This document shows, piece after piece, positions 41,412-50,691 of a stretch of 64,000 nt of DNA. The notes under the pieces are model-generated. The model was not told the origin of the DNA, searched no databases, and was given only the letters and a program-made list of their open reading frames with translations. How positions within the stretch are numbered: position 1 is the first letter of the stretch; every line of letters starts with the position of its first letter. A program made the position numbers and the translations under genes. The DNA comes from Desulfovibrio sp. JC022 (GTDB lineage: Bacteria; Desulfobacterota; Desulfovibrionia; Desulfovibrionales; Desulfovibrionaceae): positions 1 to 64,000 of the forward strand of contig NZ_VOPZ01000007.1 in NCBI RefSeq assembly GCF_010470665.1. The letters are read 5' to 3'.

Positions 41412-42482
41412 TTAAGCTTCGCAGATCCAATCCGAAGGAACTACCCTGCCACGGGGGATCGCTTCAAGGTCTAGATCATGCCTACACCCGGCACTGGCCA
41501 TGAGATACCCGGCATAGGCAATCATGGCTCCATTATCGGTACAAAGATGCATGGACGGCAAAACAAGCGGAATGGAATATTTAGCGGCAACATCAGCCAT
41601 CACGGACCGTACAACGGAATTTGCGGCTACCCCACCGGCTACGACCAATGACTTAACGCCCCTGTTCCGCTCAAGTGCCCTTGCAACCTTAACCTCAAGT
41701 TTCCGGCCAACTGTGTAATTGAATGAAGCCAGCATATTTTTACGCTGCTCTGAAATCACAGCGTCTTCGCTGCCTTCTTCCGGTACACCCATGGCGTCAA
41801 GGCGCAGCTCAGTATGCTGATTCACATAATTCGCCACTCTGGTTTTCAAACCGCTGAAACTGAAATCAAGATTATCGTTATTTATGTAGGGTACGGGAAA
41901 AAGCTTTTTATCCACGATGCCCTGCTTGCCCAGTTCATCAACCAGCCTGCCTCCCGGATAGGGAAGATTCAGAGATCTTGCAGTCTTATCAAAAGCCTCC
42001 CCGGCAGCATCATCAAGAGTTCTGCCGAGTAAAGTAAATTGTATAGGGCTTTCAATCAGATAAATATGGGTGTGCCCGCCGGAAACCAGCAATCCCAGTG
42101 AAGGAAATTGCAGTTCCTGCTCCAGTCCGGCCGCAGTAAGATGCGCCCAGAGATGGTTAACCCCGATAAGTTTCGCACGGCTGGAAAGCACCAGTCCCTT
42201 GGCAAAACTTAAGCCCATAAGCAAACAGCCCTGCAAGCCCGGACCTCTGGCTACGGAAACAACATCAATATCATCAACGGTCAGCTCTTGCTCCTTCAGC
42301 AATTCGCGCAGAAGCACGGGAAGAACGCGCAGATGTTCACGGGATGCGATTTCCGGCACAACACCGCCGAACACAGCATGCACATCGACCTGAGAAGCAA
42401 GTTTTTCAGCTATCAGTTTTCCATCACGCACAAGGGCAAGCCCTGTTTCATCACAGGAGCTTTCAATACCAAGACAGAGCAT
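41412..42482 (-). CDS. tsaD: tRNA N6-adenosine threonylcarbamoyltransferase TsaD
   Basis: 356 residues. Family marks: GIESSCDETGLAL at the start, iron/zinc ligands His110 and His114 in VNHLWAHLTAAGLE, SGGHTHIYL, and the late CTDNGAMIAYAG. It attaches threonylcarbamoyl to A37 of ANN-decoding tRNAs, working with TsaB, TsaC and TsaE, none of which is here. The start codon overlaps the fbp stop by one base (TAATG). Confidence 0.97.
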   Translation of the reverse strand: MLCLGIESSCDETGLALVRDGKLIAEKLASQVDVHAVFGGVVPEIASREHLRVLPVLLRELLKEQELTVDDIDVVSVARGPGLQGCLLMGLSFAKGLVLSSRAKLIGVNHLWAHLTAAGLEQELQFPSLGLLVSGGHTHIYLIESPIQFTLLGRTLDDAAGEAFDKTARSLNLPYPGGRLVDELGKQGIVDKKLFPVPYINNDNLDFSFSGLKTRVANYVNQHTELRLDAMGVPEEGSEDAVISEQRKNMLASFNYTVGRKLEVKVARALERNRGVKSLVVAGGVAANSVVRSVMADVAAKYSIPLVLPSMHLCTDNGAMIAYAGYLMASAGCRHDLDLEAIPRGRVVPSDWICEA

Positions 42483-43498
42483 TATCCGTCATGCTCCTTG
42501 TAAATGGCACTGATAGTCTCAACCTCATGACGGGAACCGATAAACAAAGGAACACGTTGATGCAGGTCATCCGGGACAATATCAAGGATACGCTGAGTTC
42601 CGTCTGTGGCCCGGCCTCCGGCCTGCTCAATAAGCATAGCCATGGGCGAAGCTTCGCAAAGGAGCCGCAGTTTACCACGCGGTTTAGCAGGATCACGATG
42701 ATCCGCCGGGTACATAAAAACCCCACCGTAAATAAGGTTACGGTGAAAATCGGCCACAAGAGAGCCTATGTAGCGTAAGCTGTACGGCTTACCGTGGATA
42801 TTCTCTTTTGATTTGAAATGACCGATGACCTTCTTGGTAGCTTCGGACCAGAATGGCCAATACCCTTCGTTAACGGAATAAATTTTTCCGGTATCCGGGA
42901 TCTTAATGCTCGGATGGGAAAGAAGAAATTCACCTACACCCGGATCAAGAGTAAAACCGTGAACACCGTCCCCGGTAGTAAAAACCAACATAGTGGAAGA
43001 GCCGTACAGAATATATCCGGCTGCCACTTGTTCATCTCCGGGCTGCAATACGTCCGTAGACTGCACTGGAGTACCAAGCTTACTTTTACGGCGAAAGATT
43101 GAAAAAATAGTTCCGATATTGACATTAACATCGATATTGGAAGAACCGTCCAGAGGATCGAAAATAATTATATAGTTCCCCTGCGGCAGGCCGTGGGGAA
43201 TCTCGATGATATCAGCATTTTCTTCAGAAGCCATAGCGCAAAGTACGCCGGAGCGGGCCATGCGGTGGATCAGAATCCTGTTTGCATATTCGTCAAGCTT
43301 CTTTACTTCCTCACCCTGAACATTGACTTCACCTGTAAAGCCCAGAACATCTACGAGTCCGGCTTTGTTTACTTCCCTTGAAATAATCTTGGCCGAAAGG
43401 ACAAGCTCATTAAAAAGATGGGTGAACTGCCCGGTAGCTCCGGGTATTTGTTTCTGGTGCAGTAACAGGTGCTCGGTAACAGTAATCTGCTGGGTCAT
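42482..43498 (-). CDS. fbp: Fructose-1,6-bisphosphatase, class I
   Basis: 338 residues. Class I FBPase features: [10 protein letters not shown], the metal-binding [20 protein letters not shown] block, and [20 protein letters not shown] followed by [14 protein letters not shown]. It hydrolyses fructose 1,6-bisphosphate to fructose 6-phosphate in gluconeogenesis. A GGAGG precedes the ATG (43507 region). Coupled to tsaD by a one-base overlap; the functional link is not obvious. Confidence 0.97.
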   Translation of the reverse strand: MTQQITVTEHLLLHQKQIPGATGQFTHLFNELVLSAKIISREVNKAGLVDVLGFTGEVNVQGEEVKKLDEYANRILIHRMARSGVLCAMASEENADIIEIPHGLPQGNYIIIFDPLDGSSNIDVNVNIGTIFSIFRRKSKLGTPVQSTDVLQPGDEQVAAGYILYGSSTMLVFTTGDGVHGFTLDPGVGEFLLSHPSIKIPDTGKIYSVNEGYWPFWSEATKKVIGHFKSKENIHGKPYSLRYIGSLVADFHRNLIYGGVFMYPADHRDPAKPRGKLRLLCEASPMAMLIEQAGGRATDGTQRILDIVPDDLHQRVPLFIGSRHEVETISAIYKEHDG

Positions 43499-43584
43499 TT
43501 ATCCTCCTTAGGAATGTCCCTGCTGCGCGATTTTCAGAAAGAATTAAGCTTTAATACCAGATTTTTCGCATAAGACCTATAAAA

Positions 43585-44385
43585 TTAAAAAAAGAGTATA
43601 CCGTCGTCCTCTTCTTCCTTGGAAACGGCCTTGGTCAAATAAACAATCTGAGTGTCACCCACATAGCGTGCCAGCCAGACATATCCAACCCCGGCAACTG
43701 TGACTGTTCCCCTTACTTTGCTATCAAGGAGTTCATCCCAGTCGATCTTAAGAAGTGCTTCTTTATCCAGATCTTCAGCACCGGTCCAGACACCGCCTCC
43801 ATCAGGCTGCATAATGACCAGTTTTTTAGGGTCCGGGCAAAAGTTCAATAGGATACGGGGATCAAAATGAACTACGACAAGCCCCTTGAATTCGGCATCC
43901 TTGAAAAAAGGAGTTGCCAGATACATTTCAGGACCGAATTCAGAATAACTGACAAATGATTTCAGATTGATCTCATTCCAGTCCCCTTCATACTCAATGA
44001 GCGGTCCGGGCTTAAACGGCTTGATTTCCGCTTCAGGCAGCTTCACAAGCACGCTCGCTTCATCATCAACAGTCAGAACACCGCTGATCCACGGAAAACG
44101 CATAAAAAGAAGCTTGAACCAGTTTTCATCGGGATGGGAATCCACCGTGGAAAGAATCTCGCAAAGAGAAAGAATCTTAGCGTCCACAGGTGTAAAAAGA
44201 AGAGCCAGTTTATTATCGTTGGGATTTTCAATCCCGCCGTGCTTGAGATTGATTTGAGGGTTGGGGTCAACAGTTTGCTGAGCATCATGCCAGACCTTAC
44301 TGCCGTATTCGCAACCACCGGCGCACAGCAAAATCACCAAAAAAGCAAAAAGTGCGACAGGACGCACTGAATTTTTAAATTCCAT
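43585..44385 (-). CDS. Lipoprotein with Cache-like sensor domain, putative
   Basis: 266 residues. Signal peptide with lipobox LLCAGGC, lipidated Cys25. The mature part has the alternation expected of a Cache/PAS-like domain (WISGVLTVDDEASVLVKLPE, then YLATPFFKDAEFKGLVVVHF, PDGGGVWTG), but no catalytic or signalling domain follows, so it would be a free periplasmic sensor or ligand-binding lipoprotein. Ends with an acidic tail. No family confirmed. Located between fbp and a TPR gene. Confidence 0.5.
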   Translation of the reverse strand: MEFKNSVRPVALFAFLVILLCAGGCEYGSKVWHDAQQTVDPNPQINLKHGGIENPNDNKLALLFTPVDAKILSLCEILSTVDSHPDENWFKLLFMRFPWISGVLTVDDEASVLVKLPEAEIKPFKPGPLIEYEGDWNEINLKSFVSYSEFGPEMYLATPFFKDAEFKGLVVVHFDPRILLNFCPDPKKLVIMQPDGGGVWTGAEDLDKEALLKIDWDELLDSKVRGTVTVAGVGYVWLARYVGDTQIVYLTKAVSKEEEDDGILFF

Positions 44386-44478
44386 ATCTCATACCCGGAC
44401 TCCGTGCATAGTAAGCACGAATCCTTCTGTATATTATTAAGTTATATCTTTAAATAAAGCCGAAAAACGGGATAATTC

Positions 44479-45354
44479 TTATCTGGAAGCCCTTGCTTCA
44501 AGCCTTTCGGCAAGGAGCTCAAGGGTACCCATCAATTTACTTTTGGCGTGTTTAAAATAAGGATCTTTACTTGCGTCATCACCAGCAATATCATCAACAG
44601 GTGTCTTACTGATGCGACTTGAAATATCGGCCATAAAGGACATCAATTCCTCTTTTTCCTCATCGGAAGCCTTACAAAGCAGTTCACGATATATTTCCAG
44701 AGCACCTTCAAGGTCCCCCTGTGAAGCCAGAACTTCCGCCATGGTCTTGGTCTTAAGACTGTCCATGACAATTGCACTGGTCAAGGCTTCAGGAGATTCA
44801 CCATCGGAATCAACAAGAGCAGCGGCTTCGGATATCTCATCTACCAGCAACTCACTCTCTTCAGGGTCCGGACGGGTAAAGTCGCCGGGAGCCTCGTAAC
44901 CTTCTTTGCAAACAGCAGAATCGGCCTTCTGAGGACGCTCTGCAACAGAGACTCCGGTAAGCTGCTTGATACCTTCAGCCATGACATCAGACCATGACAT
45001 GGGCGAACCATGGAGCGCGGAAAAAAGAAAGGCCATGGCTCCGGCAATATCATCATTACCTTCAGAAACGGAAGCACCCCACATCTTCCAGAATGAGGGG
45101 TATGAAGAAAAAAGTCTGGTCAACGGAGCAACTGCCGCTTTTGCTTCAGAATCCCGGCCGAGCTTGGCAAGGGTTTCCACCAGCAGCAGACGGGCCTCAA
45201 GATAGTCGGGATGACGGTCAAGCCCCATCCTGAGAGTGGTTACAGCTTTTTCATGGCTACCCATTTCAACATAAAGGCGGGCCAGAGGGAAAAAAACTTT
45301 CGAGCTGGGCTCCAGTGCCAGAACTTCCTGATACCACTCAATCTTGCTTTGCAT
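44479..45354 (-). CDS. TPR-repeat protein
   Basis: 291 residues from the ATG at 45354 (GGAG nine bases upstream); a GTG two codons earlier is possible. The first part has TPR-like pairs (VFFPLARLYVEMGSHEKAV, then LRMGLDRHPDYLEARLLLVE); a mid-region low in order (SELLVDEISEAAALVDSDGE) and another TPR-like unit (MAEVLASQGDLEGALEIYRE) follow. No signal peptide. Overlaps the 3' end of the FtsB/DivIC-like gene, hence co-transcribed. A scaffold role is inferred only. Confidence 0.72.
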   Translation of the reverse strand: MQSKIEWYQEVLALEPSSKVFFPLARLYVEMGSHEKAVTTLRMGLDRHPDYLEARLLLVETLAKLGRDSEAKAAVAPLTRLFSSYPSFWKMWGASVSEGNDDIAGAMAFLFSALHGSPMSWSDVMAEGIKQLTGVSVAERPQKADSAVCKEGYEAPGDFTRPDPEESELLVDEISEAAALVDSDGESPEALTSAIVMDSLKTKTMAEVLASQGDLEGALEIYRELLCKASDEEKEELMSFMADISSRISKTPVDDIAGDDASKDPYFKHAKSKLMGTLELLAERLEARASR

Positions 45355-45664
45355 CTGCACCTGCTCCCTGAGTCTTTACTTTCCCTGATTTGGGGAAAAG
45401 ATATAACACTTCATTTTCCTTCACGTAATTCATCCTGCTGCGGATGACCTTTTCCTGATACGCCTGATCAGTCTTCAACCGTCTGATTTCCCTGCTGAGT
45501 TCAAGTGTCCGGTTATCAGCAGCATCGATCTTCTGCTCAAGCTCCTGAACCTTATCATCCAGCTCTACGTAGCCGAAAAAACCCTGCTCACTAAGCCCAA
45601 GCCGTATAAGCAGCACAAGGTTGATAATAACCAGTAAACCCAACAAGACTCTACGTCGCAGCAT
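45338..45664 (-). CDS. FtsB/DivIC-like septum formation protein
   Basis: 108 residues. One N-terminal membrane helix (about 5-25), then a coiled coil (DDKVQELEQKIDAADNR, TLELSREIRRLKTDQAYQE) and the conserved VIRSRMNYVKENEVLYLF end that marks the family. It would sit in the inner membrane at the division site, pairing with FtsL-like and FtsQ proteins. GGAG precedes the ATG. Followed by the overlapping TPR gene and preceded by a 92-residue coiled-coil gene. Confidence 0.85.
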   Translation of the reverse strand: MLRRRVLLGLLVIINLVLLIRLGLSEQGFFGYVELDDKVQELEQKIDAADNRTLELSREIRRLKTDQAYQEKVIRSRMNYVKENEVLYLFPKSGKVKTQGAGADAKQD

Positions 45665-45675
45665 TAACGAAGCTC

Positions 45676-45954
45676 CTACTGCAACCGGGTAAACATTTTT
45701 CTAGGCGACTCAACCTGACCAAGCGGAACTCTGAGTTCGAGCAAAAAGTTATCAGTGGCCGATTCAATCCGTTCAACTTCGGCTTCGCTCACCCTGATTT
45801 TTTCCATTTTACTCATAAACCCTTTAAGCACTTCAAGCTCTTCAATAAACCTGCTGTTCAAGTCAAGCTTTTCAAGCTCTTGCTCCATCTCAAGAATTGT
45901 TTCAAGACAATTATTGAGCCTTAGCACAAGGTTTTGTCGGTCATTGACGTTCAT
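45676..45954 (-). CDS. Small coiled-coil protein
   Basis: 92 residues, mostly one or two amphipathic helices (LNNCLETILEMEQELEKLDL, then FIEELEVLKGFMSKMEKIR). No signal peptide or membrane segment. AGGA precedes the ATG. It is 11 bp before the FtsB/DivIC-like gene, suggesting a small operon for cell division or envelope functions. No family recognised. Confidence 0.65.
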   Translation of the reverse strand: MNVNDRQNLVLRLNNCLETILEMEQELEKLDLNSRFIEELEVLKGFMSKMEKIRVSEAEVERIESATDNFLLELRVPLGQVESPRKMFTRLQ

Positions 45955-45993
45955 TGATAGTCCTGTCTGTGACGTTTTTCTAATAAAATTTTA

Positions 45994-46539
45994 TTATTCG
46001 CTAGTTAACCAGACTTTATGCAAATTGTACATATAATTAGCTCCGGAAAACACAGTTAAGAAAAGAGCCGCGTAGAGAATCCACATTCCCAGCTGATGCA
46101 TATCGATCCCGAAGTAGGGATAATGCAGGAGCAAGGGACCGAGTGCAAAACTCTGAGTAACGGTCTTGAGTTTTCCGAATTTGTCGGCAGCAAGCACCAG
46201 CCCCATATCCACGGCAATGGCGCGGAGTCCGGTAACAGCCAGTTCGCGACAGACAATAACCACAGTAATCCAACCGCTTACATACCCCATATGGGTCAGC
46301 ATGATCAAGGTTGAACAGATGAGCAATTTATCAGCCAGCGGATCAAGAAATTTACCGAGATTGGTAACCTGATTGCTGCGGCGGGCAATGTACCCGTCAA
46401 AGAAGTCGGTCAGCGAGGCCAGAAAAAAAACAAAGGCTGCCAGAAACATGGTCAGCTTGCTCGGATAATAAAGCAGAACAACGATTAAAGGTACAGCAAG
46501 AATGCGTCCAAGAGTCAGGGAATTGGCAAGATTGAACAT
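45994..46539 (-). CDS. pgsA: CDP-diacylglycerol-glycerol-3-phosphate 3-phosphatidyltransferase
   Basis: 181 residues, about five membrane helices. The CDP-alcohol phosphotransferase motif is complete: Asp45, Asp48, Gly49, Ala52, Arg53, Gly62, Asp66 and Asp70 in DFFDGYIARR then GKFLDPLADK. It forms phosphatidylglycerol phosphate from CDP-diacylglycerol and glycerol-3-phosphate in the inner membrane. A candidate promoter lies at 46650-46678. The downstream coiled-coil/FtsB genes may be co-expressed. Confidence 0.94.
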   Translation of the reverse strand: MFNLANSLTLGRILAVPLIVVLLYYPSKLTMFLAAFVFFLASLTDFFDGYIARRSNQVTNLGKFLDPLADKLLICSTLIMLTHMGYVSGWITVVIVCRELAVTGLRAIAVDMGLVLAADKFGKLKTVTQSFALGPLLLHYPYFGIDMHQLGMWILYAALFLTVFSGANYMYNLHKVWLTSE

Positions 46540-46570
46540 AAAGAGTCCCGGGTCGTGAAATTCATTTAGT

Positions 46571-46586
46571 CAGGGCAGCTGCCCTG
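46571..46586. repeat. 16-bp perfect palindrome upstream of pgsA
   Basis: CAGGGCAGCTGCCCTG, in the predicted pgsA leader about 35 bp upstream of the ATG. It could be an operator or a leader hairpin. Confidence 0.4.
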
Positions 46587-46649
46587 AAGCCTGCAAGCCT
46601 TTGTGAAATGCAGGGAACCGAAAAAACGGCCCCCCGCATGAACTGCATG

Positions 46650-46678
46650 ATTCTGTGCCGAGGAGGACTGTATGTCAA
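46650..46678 (-). promoter_or_regulatory. Candidate promoter of pgsA
   Basis: Minus strand TTGACA (46678-46673), 17-bp spacer, CAGAAT (46655-46650). Perfect -35, 4/6 -10. It starts just after the mrp stop region and would drive pgsA. Confidence 0.5.
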
Positions 46679-46716
46679 CCCGGCAATCAGTTTACGCCTG
46701 AAAAAAGCGTCTTTTC

Positions 46717-47619
46717 TTAGGTATGAGTGCTGGAAGCAACCTCAAAACTGCTTTCAGCCGCTTCAGCGATCTCGTCAGCAACCTTACGGAAAGCAAGCTT
46801 GGCCGGGGAATCTTCTTCAAGAAGAACCACGGGCTTGCCAAGATCAGCAGCGACAACAGTAGTAGGATCAAGGGGAACAGCACCGAGGAAAGGCAAGCCA
46901 TATTTTTCAGCAAGCTCTTCACCACCGCCCTTTTTGAAAAGGTCGATGTTCTCGTGGCAATGGGGGCAGACAAGTCCGCTCATGTTCTCGACCACGCCCA
47001 TAATGTTGGCCTTTGCGTATTGCAGGAAGTTAATAGCCTTTCTTACGTCTGCAAGAGAGATTTCCTGCGGAGTGGTAACAACCACGGCAAGGGATTCGGG
47101 AATGGTTTTCAGCACGGTCATGGGCTCATCGCCGGTACCCGGAGGGGAGTCGACTACGAGAAAATCAAGTTCGCCCCACTGAACGTCGGAAATAAACTGC
47201 CTGATAGCGGAAGTTTTCATGGGACCACGCCAGAGAACGGCCTGATCCGGGTCTTTGAGCAGGGATTCCATGGAAACAACGTGCAGGTTGTCATTTACCT
47301 TTTTGGGAACCACGAGATTACCGCGCTCAACATCAAGCTGCCCGGTAATTCCAAGCAGATGGGGAACACTGGGGCCGTGGATGTCAACATCAAGAATACC
47401 GACCTTGAAACCTTTATCAGCAAGAGCTGCGGCAATGTTGACCGCCACAGAACTTTTACCGACGCCGCCTTTGCCGCTCATTACAAAAATTTTGTATTTG
47501 ATCTTCTGCAAAGTTGAAGAAATCAACTCATTTTGCAGAGCCTGAGCAGCACTCGCTTTTTTGTCACCACCCTTCTGGGGAGCAGAAGAACAGGAACTAC
47601 ATGATGAACTCATATCCAT
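46717..47619 (-). CDS. Mrp/NBP35-type iron-sulfur carrier ATPase
   Basis: 300 residues. A Cys/Ser-rich start (MDMSSSCSSCSSAPQKGGDK) is followed by deviant Walker A GKGGVGKSSVAVN, DVDIHGPSVPHLLG, LVVDSPPGTGDEPM, and VCPHCHENIDLF, whose CPxC pair carries a transferable [4Fe-4S] cluster. The Met3 ATG is an alternative start. It probably delivers Fe-S clusters to apo-proteins in an ATP-dependent manner. DUF368 and pcm follow upstream on the same strand. ApbC/Ind1 names apply to relatives. Confidence 0.93.
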   Translation of the reverse strand: MDMSSSCSSCSSAPQKGGDKKASAAQALQNELISSTLQKIKYKIFVMSGKGGVGKSSVAVNIAAALADKGFKVGILDVDIHGPSVPHLLGITGQLDVERGNLVVPKKVNDNLHVVSMESLLKDPDQAVLWRGPMKTSAIRQFISDVQWGELDFLVVDSPPGTGDEPMTVLKTIPESLAVVVTTPQEISLADVRKAINFLQYAKANIMGVVENMSGLVCPHCHENIDLFKKGGGEELAEKYGLPFLGAVPLDPTTVVAADLGKPVVLLEEDSPAKLAFRKVADEIAEAAESSFEVASSTHT

Positions 47620-47668
47620 GCCTTTGTTGTATATTAAAAATTCAGGGAAGCCTTCTCCCCTGTCAGCT

Positions 47669-48628
47669 TCAGCTGTCCTTGGCTGAAGATACCCATTCCA
47701 AGATAATCACTGCTGCGAATCCGGCAACCATCAGGAGCACGGCACTCGCAAATTCACCGTCATAAGCGGGAGGCAGAACATTGGCCTCGCTCAGGACATG
47801 AGTTTTACCCCGTATCACCACCGAATCAAGAACCTCTTTCCAAGGCCAGATTTTACGCATGGCTCCAGCCATGAATCCAGTCAGCAGGCTCACGGTCAAT
47901 GCATGATGCTTTTCCAGCAGAAAATGCAACACACGGGAAAAAAGAGAGATACCGAGTGCACAGCCGCAAACAAAAGCCAACAGGATGGCTCCATTATCAA
48001 GAGTGGTTGGATTGCGGATAGCTCCGGTGATAAATTCATACTTACCCAGAAGCAGCAAAATAAACGCCCCGCTGATACCGGGCAGAATCATGGCGCAAAT
48101 GGAAATTGATGCGCAGAGAAAAACAAACCAGAGTGTATCCGGGGTGGTGACGGGAATAAGTCCCACAAGAAAAAAACTGAACACCGCGCCCACGACACCA
48201 GAAATAACATTCTTAACAGAGAATTCCCCGACCCTTCTGCCGACAACCAGAATGGACGCGGCAATAAGTCCGAAGAAAAGGGACCAGACCTGTACCGGAT
48301 GTGTTCCCAGCAGAACATGAATAATCTGGGCCATGGAGACCATAGCCATCACAATCCCGAACAGCAGGGGCAGCAAAAATTTTAAATGGGCTTCGGCAAC
48401 AGCCCCGGTCAGATCAAACTTGAAAAGGCTTTTTATGAATTTTCCGTTAAAGGAACGGATTGAATCAATGAGATTATCATAGATTCCCGTGATAAAAGCC
48501 ATGGTCCCGCCGGAAACACCGGGAATAATATCAGCCACCCCCATGCAGATACCTTTAAGTATAAGCACAAGGTAATCACGTAAGGATTCAGGCCCCGGAC
48601 CTTTTTTCCAAGCTTGGATGAAATTCAT
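47669..48628 (-). CDS. DUF368 membrane protein (PopT-type C55-P transporter)
   Basis: 319 residues, about nine membrane helices. The hallmark start GICMGVADIIPGVSGGTMAF and a second internal ILPGISGAFILLLLGKYE are the paired DUF368 repeats. DUF368 (PopT) and DedA members have been reported as undecaprenyl-phosphate recyclers across the cytoplasmic membrane, so a role in cell-wall carrier recycling is expected. It lies 6 bp after the pcm gene. Confidence 0.88.
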   Translation of the reverse strand: MNFIQAWKKGPGPESLRDYLVLILKGICMGVADIIPGVSGGTMAFITGIYDNLIDSIRSFNGKFIKSLFKFDLTGAVAEAHLKFLLPLLFGIVMAMVSMAQIIHVLLGTHPVQVWSLFFGLIAASILVVGRRVGEFSVKNVISGVVGAVFSFFLVGLIPVTTPDTLWFVFLCASISICAMILPGISGAFILLLLGKYEFITGAIRNPTTLDNGAILLAFVCGCALGISLFSRVLHFLLEKHHALTVSLLTGFMAGAMRKIWPWKEVLDSVVIRGKTHVLSEANVLPPAYDGEFASAVLLMVAGFAAVIILEWVSSAKDS

Positions 48629-48634
48629 TATGAC

Positions 48635-49279
48635 CTACCAGCCCTGTTTACCAACCAGATCAACAAAGGCGCATCCGCCCATGTCGGTGGTTTCAATTTT
48701 TCCATCTGTTTTTGTAACCAGCATCAACCGCTGCACCCGTCTCTGTCCACCGACAGGGATAACCAGAATTCCGGGATCAGCCAGTTGATCTATGAGGTAT
48801 TGAGGAATCTCAGGTCCACCAGCGGTGACAATTATACGGTCATAGGGAGCATTGTCAGGCCACCCCATAGTGCCGTCATCCAGTTTAACCTGAATATTGA
48901 AATATCTCAGGTCAAAAAGAAGCTTGCGCGCAGAAATGAAAAGTTTGCGTATCCTTTCCACAGTAAAAACATCCGCACCCATCTCTGCAAGTACCGCAGC
49001 CTGATAACCGGAACCGGTCCCGATCTCCAGCACCTTATGCCCCGGTTCGATTTTAAGCAATTCGGACATTACAGCTACAATATAGGGCTGGGAGATGGTC
49101 TGCCCTTCGCCGATGGGCAGGGCACTGTCAGAATATGCACGTGAAGCCAGGGCATCCTGCACAAACAGATGCCTTTGAACCTTACGCATGGCATCCAGAA
49201 CATTATTATCAGCCACACCACGGGCTACAATCTGTTCGTCCACCATCTTCAATCTGGAACGCTTTGGGTCTATACGCAC
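48635..49279 (-). CDS. pcm: Protein-L-isoaspartate O-methyltransferase
   Basis: 214 residues. Family motifs: [20 protein letters not shown] then [13 protein letters not shown], the SAM-binding [24 protein letters not shown] and [19 protein letters not shown]. It methylates isoaspartyl residues to start repair of aged proteins. Followed 6 bp later by the DUF368 gene. Confidence 0.95.
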   Translation of the reverse strand: MRIDPKRSRLKMVDEQIVARGVADNNVLDAMRKVQRHLFVQDALASRAYSDSALPIGEGQTISQPYIVAVMSELLKIEPGHKVLEIGTGSGYQAAVLAEMGADVFTVERIRKLFISARKLLFDLRYFNIQVKLDDGTMGWPDNAPYDRIIVTAGGPEIPQYLIDQLADPGILVIPVGGQRRVQRLMLVTKTDGKIETTDMGGCAFVDLVGKQGW

Positions 49280-49462
49280 TTATCCCCCGTCAGGCATAGC
49301 CGATAACAGCAAGGCCTGAAAATTTATTTTTAACTATGAATTCCCGGACCGATAATAACATCCAGATTAATTCATTGTTTGCAGTTGAAAATCAGATTTT
49401 AGCGGTCAAGTCAACCAGAATGGCCCAAATTGATATTTAAAGCCGTTTTTTCCACATACATC

Positions 49463-49496
49463 TTGACACTAAAGCGACATAAAGAGAGATTATAGT
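49463..49496 (+). promoter_or_regulatory. Possible promoter of the CBS gene
   Basis: TTGACA at 49463 and TATAGT at 49491, but the 22-bp spacer is long (19 bp with GATTAT at 49488). AAAGGAGG then precedes the ATG closely. Weak call. Confidence 0.25.
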
Positions 49497-49516
49497 AAGG
49501 ACAAAAGGAGGACCAC

Positions 49517-49954
49517 ATGCTGAAAGTCGACGATCTCATGACAAAGGAACTGTTCACCCTTAGCGAATCTGATAATTTAAAAATGGCAAGGTCTCTAATG
49601 GACCTGCAACGTATCAGACATATCCCCATAGTAAACGACGACCGGGAATTCATCGGGCTTGTAACCCACCGTGATATCCTGCGTGCCACAATTTCTCAAC
49701 TGGCGGACATTGACCCTGCCACGCAAGGCGAGATTGATTCCGGTATCCCTGTAGGGGAAATCATGCGGACCGACATCAAAACCATCACCGCCGAAACTTC
49801 CCTGAAAGAAGCTGCAACAATGCTTCTGAATCACAAATACGGTTGTTTCCCGGTAGTCAACAAAAAGAACGGACTGGTTGGAATCTTGACCGAAGCAGAC
49901 TTCCTGAAGCTGACCATCAGCCTCATGGAAGCTCTTGAAAAAAACGACGATTAG
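49517..49954 (+). CDS. Tandem CBS-domain protein
   Basis: 145 residues, essentially two CBS domains (about 1-60 and 75-140): MTKELFTLSESDNLKMARSL and MRTDIKTITAETSLKEAATM start the two units, with IPIVNDDREFIGLVTHRDIL and FPVVNKKNGLVGILTEADFL the partner strands. CBS pairs bind adenine nucleotides and regulate other proteins; here they stand alone. A very strong AAAGGAGG precedes the ATG, and a bidirectional terminator follows. Confidence 0.9.
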   Translation: MLKVDDLMTKELFTLSESDNLKMARSLMDLQRIRHIPIVNDDREFIGLVTHRDILRATISQLADIDPATQGEIDSGIPVGEIMRTDIKTITAETSLKEAATMLLNHKYGCFPVVNKKNGLVGILTEADFLKLTISLMEALEKNDD

Positions 49955-49978
49955 ACCGCAATCCTCCATATACTAAAT

Positions 49979-50020
49979 AAAAAAAGAAGGAATTGAGATA
50001 ATCTCAATTCCTTCTTTTTT
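49979..50020. terminator. Bidirectional Rho-independent terminator
   Basis: AAGAAGGAATTGAGA pairs with TCTCAATTCCTTCTT (15-bp stem) with A and T runs on either side. It serves the CBS gene and the convergent YdjM-like gene, whose stop lies at its edge. Confidence 0.92.
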
Positions 50021-50472
50021 TATATAAACTTTCGGTCCAACAAAAGATGCGAAAAGTACCCGGTGGCAAAAGCCACATAGTAAGGCAATAAAGTTGGAAA
50101 AGGCTGCCCGTACAAATAGTAGGGCAAAATCAACATAGGCATAGGCACCAACAACATAGCCCACCAGGTATGGGTCCAGCCACGATGAGCACTGATGCCG
50201 GGCAGCATGGCCAGCACCCCAAGATAAGCAGCCCATTTAAACCTCTCCAGATAAATCAGAGACAAAGCCAAAAGAAGCATGCCTGAATAAAAAATCCTCT
50301 TACCTTTTGAATCCGTATCAATATCCGGAAAAAGAGCTCCCAGCACGCAAAGTACGAACAATGAAATCACCTGCTCAGGATCGATGACGTACAGGCCGAT
50401 ATTCACCAGCCCCAGAAGAACCAAAGCTCCTGCAACAACGGAGCCACTAACATGAACCTTATATCCCGGCAT
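50020..50472 (-). CDS. YdjM/DUF457-like membrane protein
   Basis: 150 residues, about four membrane segments. Motifs typical of the YdjM-type membrane-bound metal-dependent hydrolases: GYKVHVSGS start, GALFPDIDTDSKGKR (acidic metal site), HRGWTHTWW, and a last HLLLDRKF. The His/Asp pattern could bind a metal; activity is unproven, and E. coli YdjM is an SOS-induced member. Convergent with the CBS gene. A shorter reading frame here in another frame is a shadow. Confidence 0.72.
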   Translation of the reverse strand: MPGYKVHVSGSVVAGALVLLGLVNIGLYVIDPEQVISLFVLCVLGALFPDIDTDSKGKRIFYSGMLLLALSLIYLERFKWAAYLGVLAMLPGISAHRGWTHTWWAMLLVPMPMLILPYYLYGQPFPTLLPYYVAFATGYFSHLLLDRKFI

Positions 50473-50631
50473 ATCATAACCACTTATTTTAAAAGAAATA
50501 AACTTAAAGCAAAACCTAAACTTTCTGTTTCTGCGTATATGGCATTACTACTTAGTTGTCCAACACCCAAATTGCCTTTACGAGCTGTAAACGAATCAGA
50601 CTAAAACAATTTTCCCCTCTGCGCCGAAGAC

Positions 50632-50671
50632 ATAAAAAAAGAGTGCCTTTCCGCAAGGAAAGACACTCTTC
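50632..50671 (-). terminator. Rho-independent terminator of sufB
   Basis: Minus strand: AAGAGTGTCTTTCC pairs with GGAAAGGCACTCTT (one mismatch), loop TTGC, then T8. About 20 bp past the sufB-like stop. Confidence 0.85.
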
Positions 50672-50691
50672 GAGTGCATATTTGCAAATGC

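Noticed and set aside
49973-50236. Short frame overlapping the YdjM-like gene
   Set aside because: Same strand but another frame; runs through the terminator, and the YdjM-like frame has the membrane and metal-site pattern.
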